Assembly: GCA_963680875.1 (NCBI GenBank)
Contig: OY804589.1
Location: 15,172,028-15,236,027 of the forward strand
DNA length: 64,000 bases
DNA from: Bathymodiolus brooksi
Lineage: Eukaryota > Mollusca > Bivalvia > Mytilida > Modiolidae
Reading direction: 5' to 3'
The position numbers and the translations under genes are program-made. Of this stretch, positions 36,095 to 46,423 are shown in pieces (the first letter of the stretch is position 1; each line of letters begins with the position of its first letter). The notes under the pieces are model-generated. The model was given only the letters and a program-made list of their open reading frames with translations, was not told where the DNA came from and ran no database searches.

Positions 36095-36349
36095 CAGTAC
36101 AGTCAGAGACATACCATGATAAATCACTGTGATAGACGTATCACTCATCTTAGTGATTTGGATATATCTTTTGTTCTATTAAATATATCTTCAAAATTTC
36201 TTTTACATTTAGAGTGTTACTTACTATCACCCAAAAGGCATATCAGAATAAATAAATGGATTAAACAGACCAAAAGATATATCAGTATCACTAAGAAGAG
36301 TGATATGTCTATCACAGTGATTTAACACGCTATGTCTCTGACTGTACTG
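36095..36349. mobile_element. Mariner-like MITE, copy 1 (CAGTACAGTCAGAGAC ends)
   Basis: Long inverted ends, about 80 bp each: CAGTACAGTCAGAGACATAC outside, TGATAGAC and TATCACTCATCTTAGTGAT inside. TA flanks the left; the right flank is CA, probably a mutated TA. Near-identical to 41088-41341. The frame across it (35888-36325) is not a gene. Confidence 0.9.
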
Positions 36350-36968
36350 CAGTTCAGGATGAAAAATAAAATAGGTTTTATGTCTACAAGTTACACAAAA
36401 CTCTTGTGTGAGGAGTTCCCTTTCAAAGTACCGGTACACAGAATTCTGGTGTAAAGAGTTATTTAAATACCTAACCACATGTTTATAACCACAAAGTAAA
36501 AAAAAAACATTTAACAAACCACAACAATTTTTGAACCATGGTAAATGTTTTAGGATAATAAAACCAGACCTATTGTAAGATTTTTTTCAAATACATTTAA
36601 AATATATTGACATTGTCATGGAATGTAAAATTTATTTGTAGGAGGTTTATAACTTAGGAACAGACCTACATAGAAATGCGAAGCTTTTCATATTGTGGCA
36701 TCAAAGTAAAATTTAATATACTGCGGGTCAATGTATATTTCTCTTTTTCTTACAATAATAATAGAAAATTATGATGTTGAGAATTTGCATTTGTGTTTAA
36801 ATCATAAATGCTTGTAAATAAAAGTGGTACAAAATTATATGAAAAATATTAAGATAAATTCTTATTGAGTCTGTTCTTAAACTATTAAAGGTGAAAAAAT
36901 TAAGAAAATCAGGTAAGAAATGACTTCAAAAGAATTTTTTTGAATATAGGTGAAGTTATATGAAATAT
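36350..36968. other. No feature recognised
   Basis: AT-rich intron sequence. Confidence 0.35.
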
Positions 36969-36974
36969 ATGGGG

Positions 36975-37174
36975 CAGTGATCAGGAAAGAGGAAATGATT
37001 ATGGGCCATTGCGGCCCTATCATCACAACATTCAATGGGCCATTTCAGTGTAGTCTTTGTAAAAACTAAAATATTTTATGGGCCTTTTAATTTTTGTATG
37101 CCCATGACATCTACACAGAATTACAAAACTGTATGTATCAAACGGCCCATGTCCCCTGCCTTTCCCAATCACTG
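36975..37174. mobile_element. hAT-like MITE, 200 bp (CAGTGATCAGGAAAG ends)
   Basis: Left CAGTGATCAGGAAAGAGG and right CCTTTCCCAATCACTG (inverted, imperfect); inner GGGCC / GGCCC words. ATGGGG flanks both sides (36969-36974 and 37175-37180). Confidence 0.7.
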
Positions 37175-37180
37175 ATGGGG

Positions 37181-38142
37181 AAATAAATAAGTGAATGTAA
37201 ACTTGTGACCTGTGTACATATAGTATAGAACATCCCCTTATGTAGAACTGTCATAACATACCAATTTCATTGCATAGTTAATTCACAATACACTACAATG
37301 CAGTACATGTACCTTATTTAAGCATTGTTTTCCTCTTTCTCAGTAAAAGGTCAAGAAGTTAGTGTGATTTTCTCAAGTATGTTTTAAGAAAATCCAAGAT
37401 TAAACTGCATGATATATGTGTTTATATACATGTACCTGTATATACAAGGTATATGAAATAAAAGTTTAAACTGTGATGGTAAACAAATCTACAAATATCA
37501 ACAAAATGAATTTGAACCTCTCGCCTCAAATCTTCGAATAAATTTTTTTTTTAAAGACATATAGCATACATTTTTTTGTGTGTATATGTTTTATATGAAA
37601 AATACCTTAATAAATATGCTGATGGAACTCAAGTTCCTGACTTATATTTAGTAGGACAGGTATAGAAATGTGGCAGGGTTAAGCCCTTTCCCTATCTATT
37701 AGAGACATGAAAACAAACAAAGCTGCAGAATGTTATTGCAATATCTGTTTAAATTTGAGTAAAAACATGACTTTTTGCAAGCCCTATAATTTTGACTGTT
37801 GTTTCTCTCCAGAAATCCAGGCATGGTATATATTTCCATTTCAGCCTAGAAAATGGAAATAAACTTTCCTTTTTTTACTTTAATAATTAGGATATAAATA
37901 TTATTGCAACAAATATTGAAACAAAATTTTGTGGTATCATAGACCAATCTCTATTTTACATAGACCTCACCGTACATTATATACAAATTTGTGAAAATTT
38001 GACATACACCAGCTTGATTTTACATAGACATTGTCTGTAAGTCTACTGCTTATTTCGCACACTGATATTGTTTATGTGAAATATTTATTCAATCTTGTGA
38101 TGAATTTAGAATTAATTTTCTATCTATTTTTTACTTATATAG
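37181..38142. other. No gene; distant repeat
   Basis: 37455-37545 (GATGGTAAACAAATCTAC, ATATCAACAAAATGAA, CTCGCCTCAAATC) resembles 62220-62285. The 3' end is the polypyrimidine-poor acceptor of exon 2. Confidence 0.4.
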
Positions 38143-38274
38143 ACCACAGATCACAAGAAACAGTATACATAGGGTTACAGCTACCTAAACATCATCATGG
38201 CATGCGACGCAGACGTCATCGAAGGAAAAAGGGGGATGCTTCTGATAAATTACAGCCTCTGGATCAGAATGCAT
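38143..38274 (+). CDS. SLC4A-like: SLC4-type bicarbonate transporter, exon 2
   Basis: Acceptor AG at 38141-38142, donor GTAAGA from 38275. Two bases complete GAC from exon 1 and 43 codons follow, phase 1 to phase 1. The peptide starts HRSQETVYIGLQLPKHHHG and continues with a basic stretch (MRRRRHRRKKGDASDK). The order 'short acidic start, TVYIG-like strand, LP, then an Arg/His/Lys cluster' is the standard N-terminal pattern of SLC4 Na+-coupled bicarbonate transporters. This cytoplasmic segment is close to regions that regulate activity in vertebrate members (family knowledge). Intron 2 contains the 72-bp array, starting about 180 bp downstream. Confidence 0.93.
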
Positions 38275-38454
38275 GTAAGAATTAATATATAAAATCTGGC
38301 TGTATTATAATGTTTAAAAATAATTCAGCAGATACATTTATAAAAGAGATGTGAGTCTTATTGATTGAAGAAATGGGAGAGATAGCTGACTCTCATCTGA
38401 TAACAAAAATAATGAAGTTCATATTAGAATTAACCTTGTATTATACTCATGTTT

Positions 38455-40155
38455 GTATGCCCCCATTACTAGGCATCAGCTGGAGCATTATGTTTTACCC
38501 ATGTCCGCATGAGGTTTCCGCTCAATACCTTATGCCCCCATCACTAGGCAGCAGGAGTATACCTTATGCCCCCATCGCTAGGCATCAGGAGTATTACATT
38601 TTACCCATGTCCGCATGGGGTTTCCACTCAATACCTTATGCCCCCATCACTAGGCATCAGGAGTATTACATTTTACCCATGTCTGCATGGGGTTTCCACT
38701 CAATACCTTATGCCCCCATCACTAGGCAGCAGGAGTATTACATTTTACCCATGTCCGCATGGGGTTTCCACTCAATACCTTATGCCCCCATCACTAGGCA
38801 TCTGGAGCATTATGTTTTACCCATGTCCACATGATGTTTCCGCTCAATACCTTATGCCCCCATCACTAGGCATCAGGAGTATTACATTTTACCCATGTCT
38901 GCATGGGGTTTCCGCTCAATACCTTATGCCCCCATCGCTAGGCATCAGGAGTATTACATTTTACCCATGTCCGCATGGGGTTTCCGCTCAATACCTTATT
39001 CCCCCATCACTAAGCATCAGGAGTATTACATTTTACCCATGTCCGCATGGGGTTTCCACTCGATACCTTATGCCCCCATCACTAGGCATCAGGAGTATTA
39101 CATTTTACCCATGTCCGCATGGGGTTTCCACTCAATACCTTATGCCCCCATCACTAGGCATCAGGAGTATTACATTTTACCCATATCCGCATGGGGTTTC
39201 CACTCAATACCTTATGCCCCCATCACTAGGCAGCAGGAGTATTACATTTTACCCATGTCCGCATGGGGTTTCCGCTCAATACCTTATGCCCCCATCACTA
39301 GGCATCAGGAGTATTACATTTTACCCATGTCCGCATGGGGTTTCCACTCAATACCTTATGCCCCCATCACTAGGCATCAGGATTATTACATTTTACCCAT
39401 GTCTGCATGGGGTTTCCACTCAATACCTTATGCCCCCATCACTAGGCATCAGGAGTATTACATTTTACCCATGTCCGCATGGGGTTTCCACTCAATACCT
39501 TATGCCCTCATCACTAGGCATCAGGATTATTACATTTTACCCATGTCCGCATGGGGTTTCCACTCGATACCTTATGCCCCCATCACTAGGCATCAGGAGT
39601 ATTACATTTTACCCATGTCTGCATGGGGTTTCCGCTCAATACCTTATGCCCCCATCACTAGGCATCAGGAGTATTACATTTTACCCATGTCCGCATGGGG
39701 TTTCCACTCAATACCTTATGCCCCCATCACTAGGCAGCAGGAGTATTACATTTTACCCATGTCCGCATGGGGTTTCCGCTCAATACCTTATGCCCCCATC
39801 GCTAGGCATCAGGAGTATTACATTTTACCCATGTCCGCATGGGGTTTCCACTCAATACCTTATGCCCCCATCGCTAGGCATCAGGAGTATTACATTTTAC
39901 CCATGTCCGCATGGGGTTTCCGCTCAATACCTTATGCCCCCATCACTAGGCATCAGGATTATTACATTTTACCCATGTCCGCATGTGGTTTCCGCTCAAT
40001 ACCTTATGCCCCCATTACTAGGCATCAGGAGTATTACATTTTATCCATGTCCGCATGGGGTTTCCACTCAATACCTTATGCCCCCATTACTAGGCATCAG
40101 GAGTATTACATTTTACCCATGTCTGCATGGGGTTTCCGCTCAATACCTTATGCTA
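38455..40155 (+). repeat. 72-bp minisatellite, about 23 units
   Basis: GGCATCAGGAGTATTACATT recurs every 72 bp (for example 38583 and 38655). One early unit near 38530-38570 is shortened. Because 72 is a multiple of three, two overlapping frames stay open (38566-40170 and 38895-40163) and look like proteins of 534 and 422 residues. They are repeat translations in SLC4 intron 2, without domains or splice context. Confidence 0.95.
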
Positions 40156-40179
40156 CCCTTTAGCAATTAATTTGAAATT

Positions 40180-40320
40180 TATGCACAAGATCAGGAACCA
40201 TAAAAGGTAGGACAAGTTCAATTTTTGGACTTTACTACTTCTTCCGTTCTGGAGTTATGGCCCCTGTTTACTTTAGCTGGAAGTGGGGTCATATATGTCC
40301 TATGGACACCTTCCATTTTT
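40180..40320. repeat. Flank of the dispersed element that contains the 72-bp unit
   Basis: CAGGAACCATAAAAGG, CTGGAGTTATGGCCCCTGTT and GGGGTCATATATGTCCTATG match 48425-48520, where a single diverged 72-bp-like unit also sits nearby (48035-48110). Confidence 0.75.
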
Positions 40321-40509
40321 TTACTTCAAAATGTTTGAACGGTATGGTTAATTATTATACACAAGAAGTTTGATTGCTTATGTACAGCATCAGAATTTAC
40401 ACTTCGACTTATTATACATGTACAAAAAAATGTATGTAAAATCCCAGAATGCCAAAATTCCGCATCCACTATATTTTCTATTCAGCTTGACAATGTAGAC
40501 ATCCTTTAT

Positions 40510-40804
40510 TATGTCTCGCCTTCGAACGAAGGGAGACATATTGTTTTAGTCTGATTTTTTCTTCCGCTTCTTCTCAGCGAAGCTCGTCCGAACCATAACT
40601 TTTTTGTCTTTCCAAATACCTGTAGGTCAATTATATTTGGTATGTGGATGCATGACCATAAGGCGGTGTGTCAGGTTCCATAATGACCTTTGTGGGACCT
40701 TGACCTTTGACCTCAAGGTCAAATAATTGTTTTTTATATAGTATCATTCAACTCACAATGTGTAACTTATTGTTGTACAGATGGCCGCATTAAGGGGAGA
40801 CATA
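40510..40804. mobile_element. TATGTCTC element
   Basis: TATGTCTCGCCTTCGAACG with a nested hairpin (GTCTCGCCTTCGAACGAAGG) on the left; inverted end AAGGGGAGACATA on the right. Internal GACCTTGACCTTTGACCTCA. I recall such elements as common in molluscs. Confidence 0.65.
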
Positions 40805-40864
40805 AGTTTTAGGTATCTAAAACAGTTCTTCCTAGTTATATACTGAATCTGTTTACACCTTCTT

Positions 40865-41010
40865 TGGACCAACTTTTGTGTTTGGAATAGACAGGTGTTT
40901 GGTTTATGCAGGTTAAATTAACAAAGATTTCCTACTTTGGGACTTTATTCAAAGTTGAGTCTATTCATAATTCAGTTTTATTAAGGTTTTAGACAGGTTT
41001 TACTGTTCTT
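40865..41010. repeat. Dispersed repeat shared with 19745-19885
   Basis: GCAGGTTAAATTAACAAAGA and TTTGGGACTTTATTCAAAG in the same order at both places. Confidence 0.5.
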
Positions 41011-41087
41011 GTTATATCAGTACAGCTTCACAATGTCTACATCCATTAGACAGGACCCAGGTGGCTCAATCAGTTACAATGTAGGTA

Positions 41088-41341
41088 CAGTACAGTCAGA
41101 GACATACCATGATATATCACTGTGATAGACATATCACTCATCTTAGTGATTTGGATATATCTTTTGTTCTATTAAATATATCTTCAAAATTTCTTTTACG
41201 TTTAGAGTGTTACTTACTATCACCCAAAAGGCATATCAGAATAAATAAATGGATTAAAAGACCAAAAGATATATCAGTATCACTAAGAAGAGTGATATGT
41301 CTATCACAGTGATTTAACACGTTATGTCTCTGACTGTACTG
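41088..41341. mobile_element. Mariner-like MITE, copy 2
   Basis: Same sequence as 36095-36349. TA flanks both ends (41086-41087 and 41342-41343), which fixes the boundaries at CAGTACAGTC and GACTGTACTG. Confidence 0.92.
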
Positions 41342-41343
41342 TA

Positions 41344-41598
41344 GTTGGATTACCTAATCATACAAGCCTATCACCAATACGGCGTGGGTTCGCGCCCGGC
41401 TTTGTAAATTACAAAAAAGAGTGCACTCTATTCGTAGCCACAAGTGATAAAGTTTACCAGTTGCTTGCCCATGGTCGGTGATTCTCTCCGGGTACTTCGG
41501 CTTCTTCCACCACTAAAACTGGTCGCCATGATAAAGCTGAAAGTGAAATATTGCTGAAAGTGGCATTAAGCACCAAAAATCAATCAATCATCATATCC
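41344..41598 (+). repeat. SINE-1 copy, diverged, next to exon 3
   Basis: B-box-like GTGGGTTCGCGCCCGGC, body (GTGATAAAGTTTACCAG) and tail (GTGGCATTAAGCACCAAAAA, then CAATC repeats). It directly follows the mariner-like MITE and ends about 33 bp before exon 3. Confidence 0.8.
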
Positions 41599-41631
41599 AT
41601 TAGACTAAACTAACATTGGTTGTACTTCTAG

Positions 41632-41770
41632 CTGCCCCTCCTCGGATGAGGATTCAGTTCCTGCTTGGGGAAGATGACGATGACGAACATGTGTCACATG
41701 ATTTATTTTGTGAGATGGAAGAGCTGATAACTGTTGATGGTAAAGAACCACAGTGGAAAGAAACAGCTAG
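41632..41770 (+). CDS. SLC4A-like: SLC4-type bicarbonate transporter, exon 3
   Basis: Acceptor TTGTACTTCTAG (AG at 41630-41631); donor AG|GTAGGT at 41771. Two bases join the T of exon 2 to make TCT; then 45 codons and two bases, phase 1 to phase 2. The peptide reads APPRMRIQFLLGEDDDDEHV, SHDLFCEMEELITVDGKEPQ, WKETA. RIQFLLGED, HDLFxEM(D/E)EL and the WKETARW junction are hallmark blocks of the SLC4 cytoplasmic domain, the fold that forms the dimeric N-terminal core (family knowledge). The last 18 bases and the donor have been amplified about 34 times immediately downstream. Confidence 0.96.
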
Positions 41771-43256
41771 GTAGGTCATTATAAGGATTTTGTCAGGTGG
41801 AAAGAAACAGCTAAGTAGGTCATTGTAAGGATTTTGTCAGGTGGAAAGAAACAGCTAGGTAGGTCATTGTAAGGATTTTGTCAGGTGGAAAGAAACAGCT
41901 AGGTAGGTCATTATAAGGATTTTGTCAGGTGGAAAGAAACAACTAAGTAGGTCATTGTAAGGATTTTGTCAGGTGGAAAGAAACAGCTAAGTAGGTCATT
42001 GTAAGGATTTTGTCAGGTGGAAAGAAACAGCTAGGTGGGTCATTATAAGGATTTTGTCAGGTGGAAAGAAACAACTAGGTAGGTCATTATAAGGATTTTG
42101 TCAGGTGGAAAGAAACAGCTAGGTAGTTCATTGTAAGGATTTTGTGAGGTAGAAAGAAACAGCTAAGTAGGTCATTGTAAGGATTTTGTCAGGTAGAAAG
42201 AAACAGCTAAGTAGGTCATTGTAAGGATTTTGTCAGGTGGAAAGAAACAGCTAGGTAGGTCATTGTAAGGATTTTGTCAGGTAGAAAGAAACAACTAGGT
42301 AGGTCATTGTAAGGATTTTGTCAGGTGGAAAGAAACAGCTAGGTAGGTCATTATAAGGATTTTGTCAGGTGGAAAGAAACAACTAGGTAGGTCAATATAA
42401 GGATTTTGTCAGGTAGAAAGAAACAGCTAGGTAGTTCATTGTAAGGATTTTGTCAGGTAGAAAGAAACAGCTAGGTAGTTCATTGTAAGGATTTTGTCAG
42501 GTGGAAAGAAACAGCTAAGTAGGTCATTGTAAGGATTTTGTCAGGTGGAAAGAAACAGCTAGGTAGGTCATTGTAAGGATTTTGTCAGGTAGAAAGAAAC
42601 AACTAGGTAGGTCATTGTAAGGATTTTGTCAGGTGGAAAGAAACAGCTAGGTAGGTCATTATAAGGATTTTGTCAGGTGGAAAGAAACAACTAGGTAGGT
42701 CATTATAAGGATTTTGTCGGGTGGAAAGAAACAGCTAGGTAGTTCATTGTAAGGATTTTGTCAGGTAGAAAGAAACAGCTAGGTAGTTCATTGTAAGGAT
42801 TTTGTCAGGTGGAAAGAAACAACTAGGTAGGTCATTATAAGGATTTTGTCAGGTGGAAAGAAACAACTAGGTAGGTCATTATAAGGATTTTGTCAGGTAG
42901 AAAGAAACAGCTAAGTAGGTCATTGTAAGGATTTTGTCAGGTGGAAAGAAACAGCTAGGTAGGTCATTATAAGGATTTTGTCAGGTGGAAAGAAACAACT
43001 AGGTAGGTCATTGTAAGGATTTGGTCAGGTGGAAAGAAACAGCTAAGTAGTTAATTATAAGGATTTTGTCAGGTAGAAAGAAACAGCTAGGTAGGTCATT
43101 ATAAGGATTTTGTCAGGTGGAAAGAAACAGCTAGGTAGGTCATTGTAAGGATTTTGTCAGGTGGAAAGAAACAGCTAGGTAGGTCATTATAAGGATTTTG
43201 TCAGGTAGAAAGAAACAGCTAGGTACATGTAGGTCATTGTAAGGATTTTGTCAGGT
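41753..43256 (+). repeat. 44-bp minisatellite carrying the exon 3 donor site, about 34 units
   Basis: Unit of 44 bp: 18 bp of exon 3 end (GTGGAAAGAAACAGCTAG) plus 26 bp of intron (GTAGGTCATTGTAAGGATTT, then TGTCAG). The first unit is the real exon end, CAGTGGAAAGAAACAGCTAG at 41751-41770. Most units keep the donor GT. Common variants are CTAAGTAGGT, CTAGGTAGTT and AACAACTAGG. One unit near 43215 has about 8 extra bases. Spacing checked at 41761 and 41805. Confidence 0.96.
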
Positions 43257-43570
43257 ACTACCTATCATCAGAGTTATGATCTATGATTGCATTTTAGTAT
43301 CTCAATAATATTCTGTATGAGTGGAAATGTTCTTGTGAGGGAACTTTTCACATTATTTGTGTTTCATGTAAATGTGCAAAAATAACCACCACATGACATT
43401 TGTTTTTGTAATCTGTAATGTATTTGTTCAGCTGGAAGCAATAAATGCAAAGTAATTTGATATTTTATGACAATGTACATATATTGTGTTTATTCTGCAA
43501 TATTGAAAAGCCCAAAACAACTGCCAAATTGTCTAAAAAGAGCAGAATCGAGTGCTGTTCTTATCGTTTT
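43257..43570. other. No feature recognised
   Basis: Intron sequence between the 44-bp array and the next element. Confidence 0.35.
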
Positions 43571-43920
43571 TAGCTCACCTTGCCAAAGGCAAAGTGAGCT
43601 TTTGCCATCACTTGTTGTTCGTCGTCGGTCGTCCACTGTCCGTTAACTTTTCACATTTTAATCTTCTCCTCTGAAACCGCCAAGCCAAATAAACTTGAAC
43701 TTGGTAGGAAACATTTATTGATCGATATCTAAAAATCTTCTTCTCTGAAACCGCATGGCCAAATGAATCAGAACTTGGTAGGAAGCATCTATGAAAGGTC
43801 CTTTATAAAGAGTGCTCATTTCATCCCATTCCGTTTACAAACATGGCCGCTATAGGCAATTCTTGTTTCTGGTTGGACCGACAGGTGAGTGACACAGGCT
43901 CAGCCCACTGAGTCTCTAGT
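43571..43920. mobile_element. Short TAGCTCACC element, 350 bp
   Basis: TAGCTCACCTTGCCAAAGGC to CAGGTGAGTGACACAGGCTC and CTCTAGT. It has the same ends and inner words (CTTCTCCTCTGAAACCGCC, AAACATGGCCGC) as the 3.1-kb element, but without tandem expansion. Confidence 0.8.
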
Positions 43921-44106
43921 TTGATGGTGTCCTCTATGATATCTGTGCTTATATATATACTGTTACCGCTTCTTACCATCACTCAATATGAATAAGGTAC
44001 CAGGAAAGCTACATCTTGGTCAGTGACAGTATATAATAAAAATATATCAAGTCGATGCAATTTGACTGCTATAATAGAACCAGTGCGGAATAAATTAATT
44101 TATTAA

Positions 44107-44779
44107 AGTAATATTACACCAGTTTTGGATGAAGAAAATTGTTCCCTTCAATTTGGAATATGGCGATACCTTTACTAAGCTATTCATGCATGTTTCAAGT
44201 CGAAATATGTTCCCAACTACTAGAAATCTGCAAATCCGTGTGCATGTTTATCATCCTCGCCATTATTGTGGAGACTGATTAACTTTCGGTTGTTTTGTTC
44301 CGATGATTGCCGATCATAACCTCGTGAAGAAAAGTTTTGGTCCGATGAATGCCGATCATGACCTCGTTGAGAAAAGATAAACAATCATGGATGCTGAGGT
44401 AAGCATGCACATATTCCTGACAATGATTATTGAGGAATCTGTCTGTTTCATGTCGTGTGAACCAATTTTGTTGTTGCAATTATTCTTATGTGGTACACAC
44501 GGATTATATATAATTTTTTTTTCATCAACAGAACATTGCGCATGAGCGATAATCTCCCCGAAAGAGTTCAAATCTTGTGTCACGTGCATATCATTTGCAT
44601 TACTGTACTGGAAAACAGAATTATCTGCTGTCAAATTTTTATATTTTGCAATTTGCTCTTAAAATCTGCTTTTGAGTGGATTTTTGATGTTATGCAGTTG
44701 ATATTTGTTAAAATTAAGTGACATATTAAGTGAAAATATTGAATCCAAAAATTCCACGATATTGGCCTTTCATATTACT
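44107..44779 (+). mobile_element. TTAA-flanked MITE (AGTAATAT ends), copy 2, abutting exon 4
   Basis: TTAA at 44103-44106 and 44780-44783. Ends AGTAATATTACACCAG and CTTTCATATTACT. Matches 26260-26852 with indels; here CCGATGA(A/T)TGCCGATCATGA is partly duplicated (about 44298-44375). Its right end is 12 bases before exon 4. Confidence 0.87.
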
Positions 44780-44795
44780 TTAACATCTTTTTCAG

Positions 44796-44956
44796 ATGGA
44801 TAAAATTTGAAGAGGATGTAGAAGAGGGAGGGGAGAGGTGGTCAAAGCCTCATGTAGCCACACTGTCTCTACATTCTCTGTTTGAGCTCAGATGTGGCCT
44901 CTTAAATGGCACAGTAATGCTTGATTGTGATGCTATCAGTATACAATATGTCTTTG
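44796..44956 (+). CDS. SLC4A-like: SLC4-type bicarbonate transporter, exon 4
   Basis: Acceptor CATCTTTTTCAG (AG at 44794-44795); donor G|GTAAGA at 44957. The first base completes AGA (Arg) split with exon 3; 53 codons and one base follow, phase 2 to phase 1. The peptide reads [67 protein letters not shown] and [10 protein letters not shown] are among the most conserved blocks of the SLC4 N-terminal domain. The 5' side is unusual: only 12 bases separate the exon from a MITE. Confidence 0.97.
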
Positions 44957-45632
44957 GTAAGATAAAGATATATTAATTTGATTAGAATTTATCAAAGTGA
45001 TTAGTTTTGTATAGACTCAGTGTTCTTTGCAACAACATTGCTCACCCAATTAACGGTATATGTGAAGTTTTGCATTTTACTTGCATGTTGAAATACACTT
45101 CCACGACGGCATCATTTCTCTGGGTACTCCAGTTTCCTCAACCAAGAAAACTGACCGCCACGATATAACTCAAATATTGTTGAAAGTGGCATTTAGCATC
45201 CTAACCCCAACCCTTCATGTAGATCTAGAGTCATACAATTGAAACAGCAAATTTTAAAATATTTCTGGATTTTATACTATGTTTTGAAATGTTATGTTTA
45301 CGGAATAACTGTATTGTGTTTAAAGACTCACTCACCCGTTGGCGGTGTCAATTGGGGATTTGATGGTCGCAAATGCAGTTTTATTGGACGACACACATAG
45401 TTTACATGACTTTTAACACATATATGTCATAGAAAATCGTGACGTCATATGAACATTTTCAGCATAGAACATTAACACAGGATGTTATTTTCATAACATG
45501 TACACTTCAATATCAAATAAAATTTAACATGAAATTATCTTAGATGAAGACAATGTCTTTATTTTCTATCATATTGTATTAATTGACACTCATTGGCAAT
45601 AGAACATTAGTTGCTGTATGATGTGTCAGTTG
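44957..45632 (+). repeat. Intron 4 with a SINE-1 tail fragment (45105-45225)
   Basis: CTCTGGGTACTCCAGTTTCC, GACCGCCACGATATAACTC and GTTGAAAGTGGCATTTAGC are a 5'-truncated SINE-1. No other feature recognised. Confidence 0.7.
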
Positions 45633-45952
45633 CAGGGCTCACCAAACCAGGCGAAGTGGGCGACTTCTTCGCCTTGGTTTCAATGAAGTCACCCAATTTC
45701 TGTCAAAAAGCGAAGTTTTAGTCGCCCTGTCAGTCTTTTCAAGTTCGTATTTTTTTCCAAACTCGTTAATTGCATCCTTTTAAGATCATTGTTCGTTTTT
45801 GTGAAAGGTAGGGGAACATGCGGTAGCGGGGAAAGAAACGTTAAAATTTGGATCGATTTTCGGAAGTCTCCCAGATTTTCCCTCACTTCGCCCTTAAGTC
45901 AAGAGAGAGAGAAGTCAAGTCGCCCTGTTTTTACTATGTGTGGTGAGCCCTG
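45633..45952. mobile_element. CAGGGCTCACC element with 15-bp flanking duplication
   Basis: CAGGGCTCACCAAACCAGGC at the left and GTGTGGTGAGCCCTG at the right are inverted. GGCGAAGTGGGCGAC and GTCGCCCTG words lie inside. ATGATGTGTCAGTTG occurs at both borders (45618-45632 and 45953-45967). Confidence 0.85.
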
Positions 45953-46073
45953 ATGATGTGTCAGTTGTGGATTTAATTTGATAACGATCAATAACCAATA
46001 AAAACGTGTTATATACCGGAATAATTGCATTAGAATGAATAGTTTATCACAGATTTGTTGTTTTCTTGTACAG

Positions 46074-46280
46074 ATATGCTGGTTGACAATTTAATAGCAT
46101 CTAAACAACTAGAAGAAAGTCTTAAAGACAAAGTTCTTGACACATTATACTTACGTCATCATCATCAGTATCAGAAGAAACATCACGAAGACGGCAGTAG
46201 TAGCCGATTCCATTTACCTCTCATACGATCCCTCGCAGACATCGGAAAGAAATTCTCTGCCCCAAGTCTTCATAATAATG
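46074..46280 (+). CDS. SLC4A-like: SLC4-type bicarbonate transporter, exon 5
   Basis: Acceptor TTTTCTTGTACAG (AG at 46072-46073), donor G|GTAAAT at 46281. Two bases complete GAT (Asp) with exon 4; 68 codons and one base, phase 1 to phase 1. Peptide: MLVDNLIASKQLEESLKDKV, then LDTLYLRHHHQYQKKHHEDG, SSSRFHLPLIRSLADIGKKF, SAPSLHNN. The helix with LKDKVLDTLLxRH and the RSLADIGK motif are characteristic of Na+-coupled SLC4 members. The 3' end of the exon with its donor is repeated twice downstream. Confidence 0.96.
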
Positions 46281-46317
46281 GTAAATATTCATTATTCTGT
46301 TTAATATTAAAAAGAGG

Positions 46318-46404
46318 GCAGTAGTAGCCGATTCCATTTACCTATCATACGATCCCTCGCAGACATCGGAAAGAAATTCTCTGCCCCAAGTCTTCATAAT
46401 AATG
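46318..46404 (+). repeat. SLC4A-like: Second copy of the exon 5 3' end
   Basis: From GGCAGTAGTAGCCGATTCC to CATAATAATG|GTAAGT it copies 46194-46286 with very few changes (Leu to Ile in FHLPxIR). Its frame is intact and its donor GTAAGT is closer to consensus than the primary GTAAAT. Extending exon 5 to this donor adds 124 bases and meets a TAG at 46322-46324. As a separate exon after the only visible AG (46320-46321) it would be 83 bases and out of phase. Confidence 0.9.
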
Positions 46405-46423
46405 GTAAGTATAGATTTACTAG

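Noticed and set aside
35888..36325. 145-codon frame, similar to one at 41109-41312
   Set aside because: Both lie largely across copies of the same mariner-like MITE; the shared peptide is a by-product of the inverted-repeat element.
38566..40170. 534- and 422-codon open frames that look like a repeat protein
   Set aside because: They are translations of a 72-bp tandem repeat in two frames, open only because 72 is divisible by three and the unit has no stop. No domain, signal or splice context.
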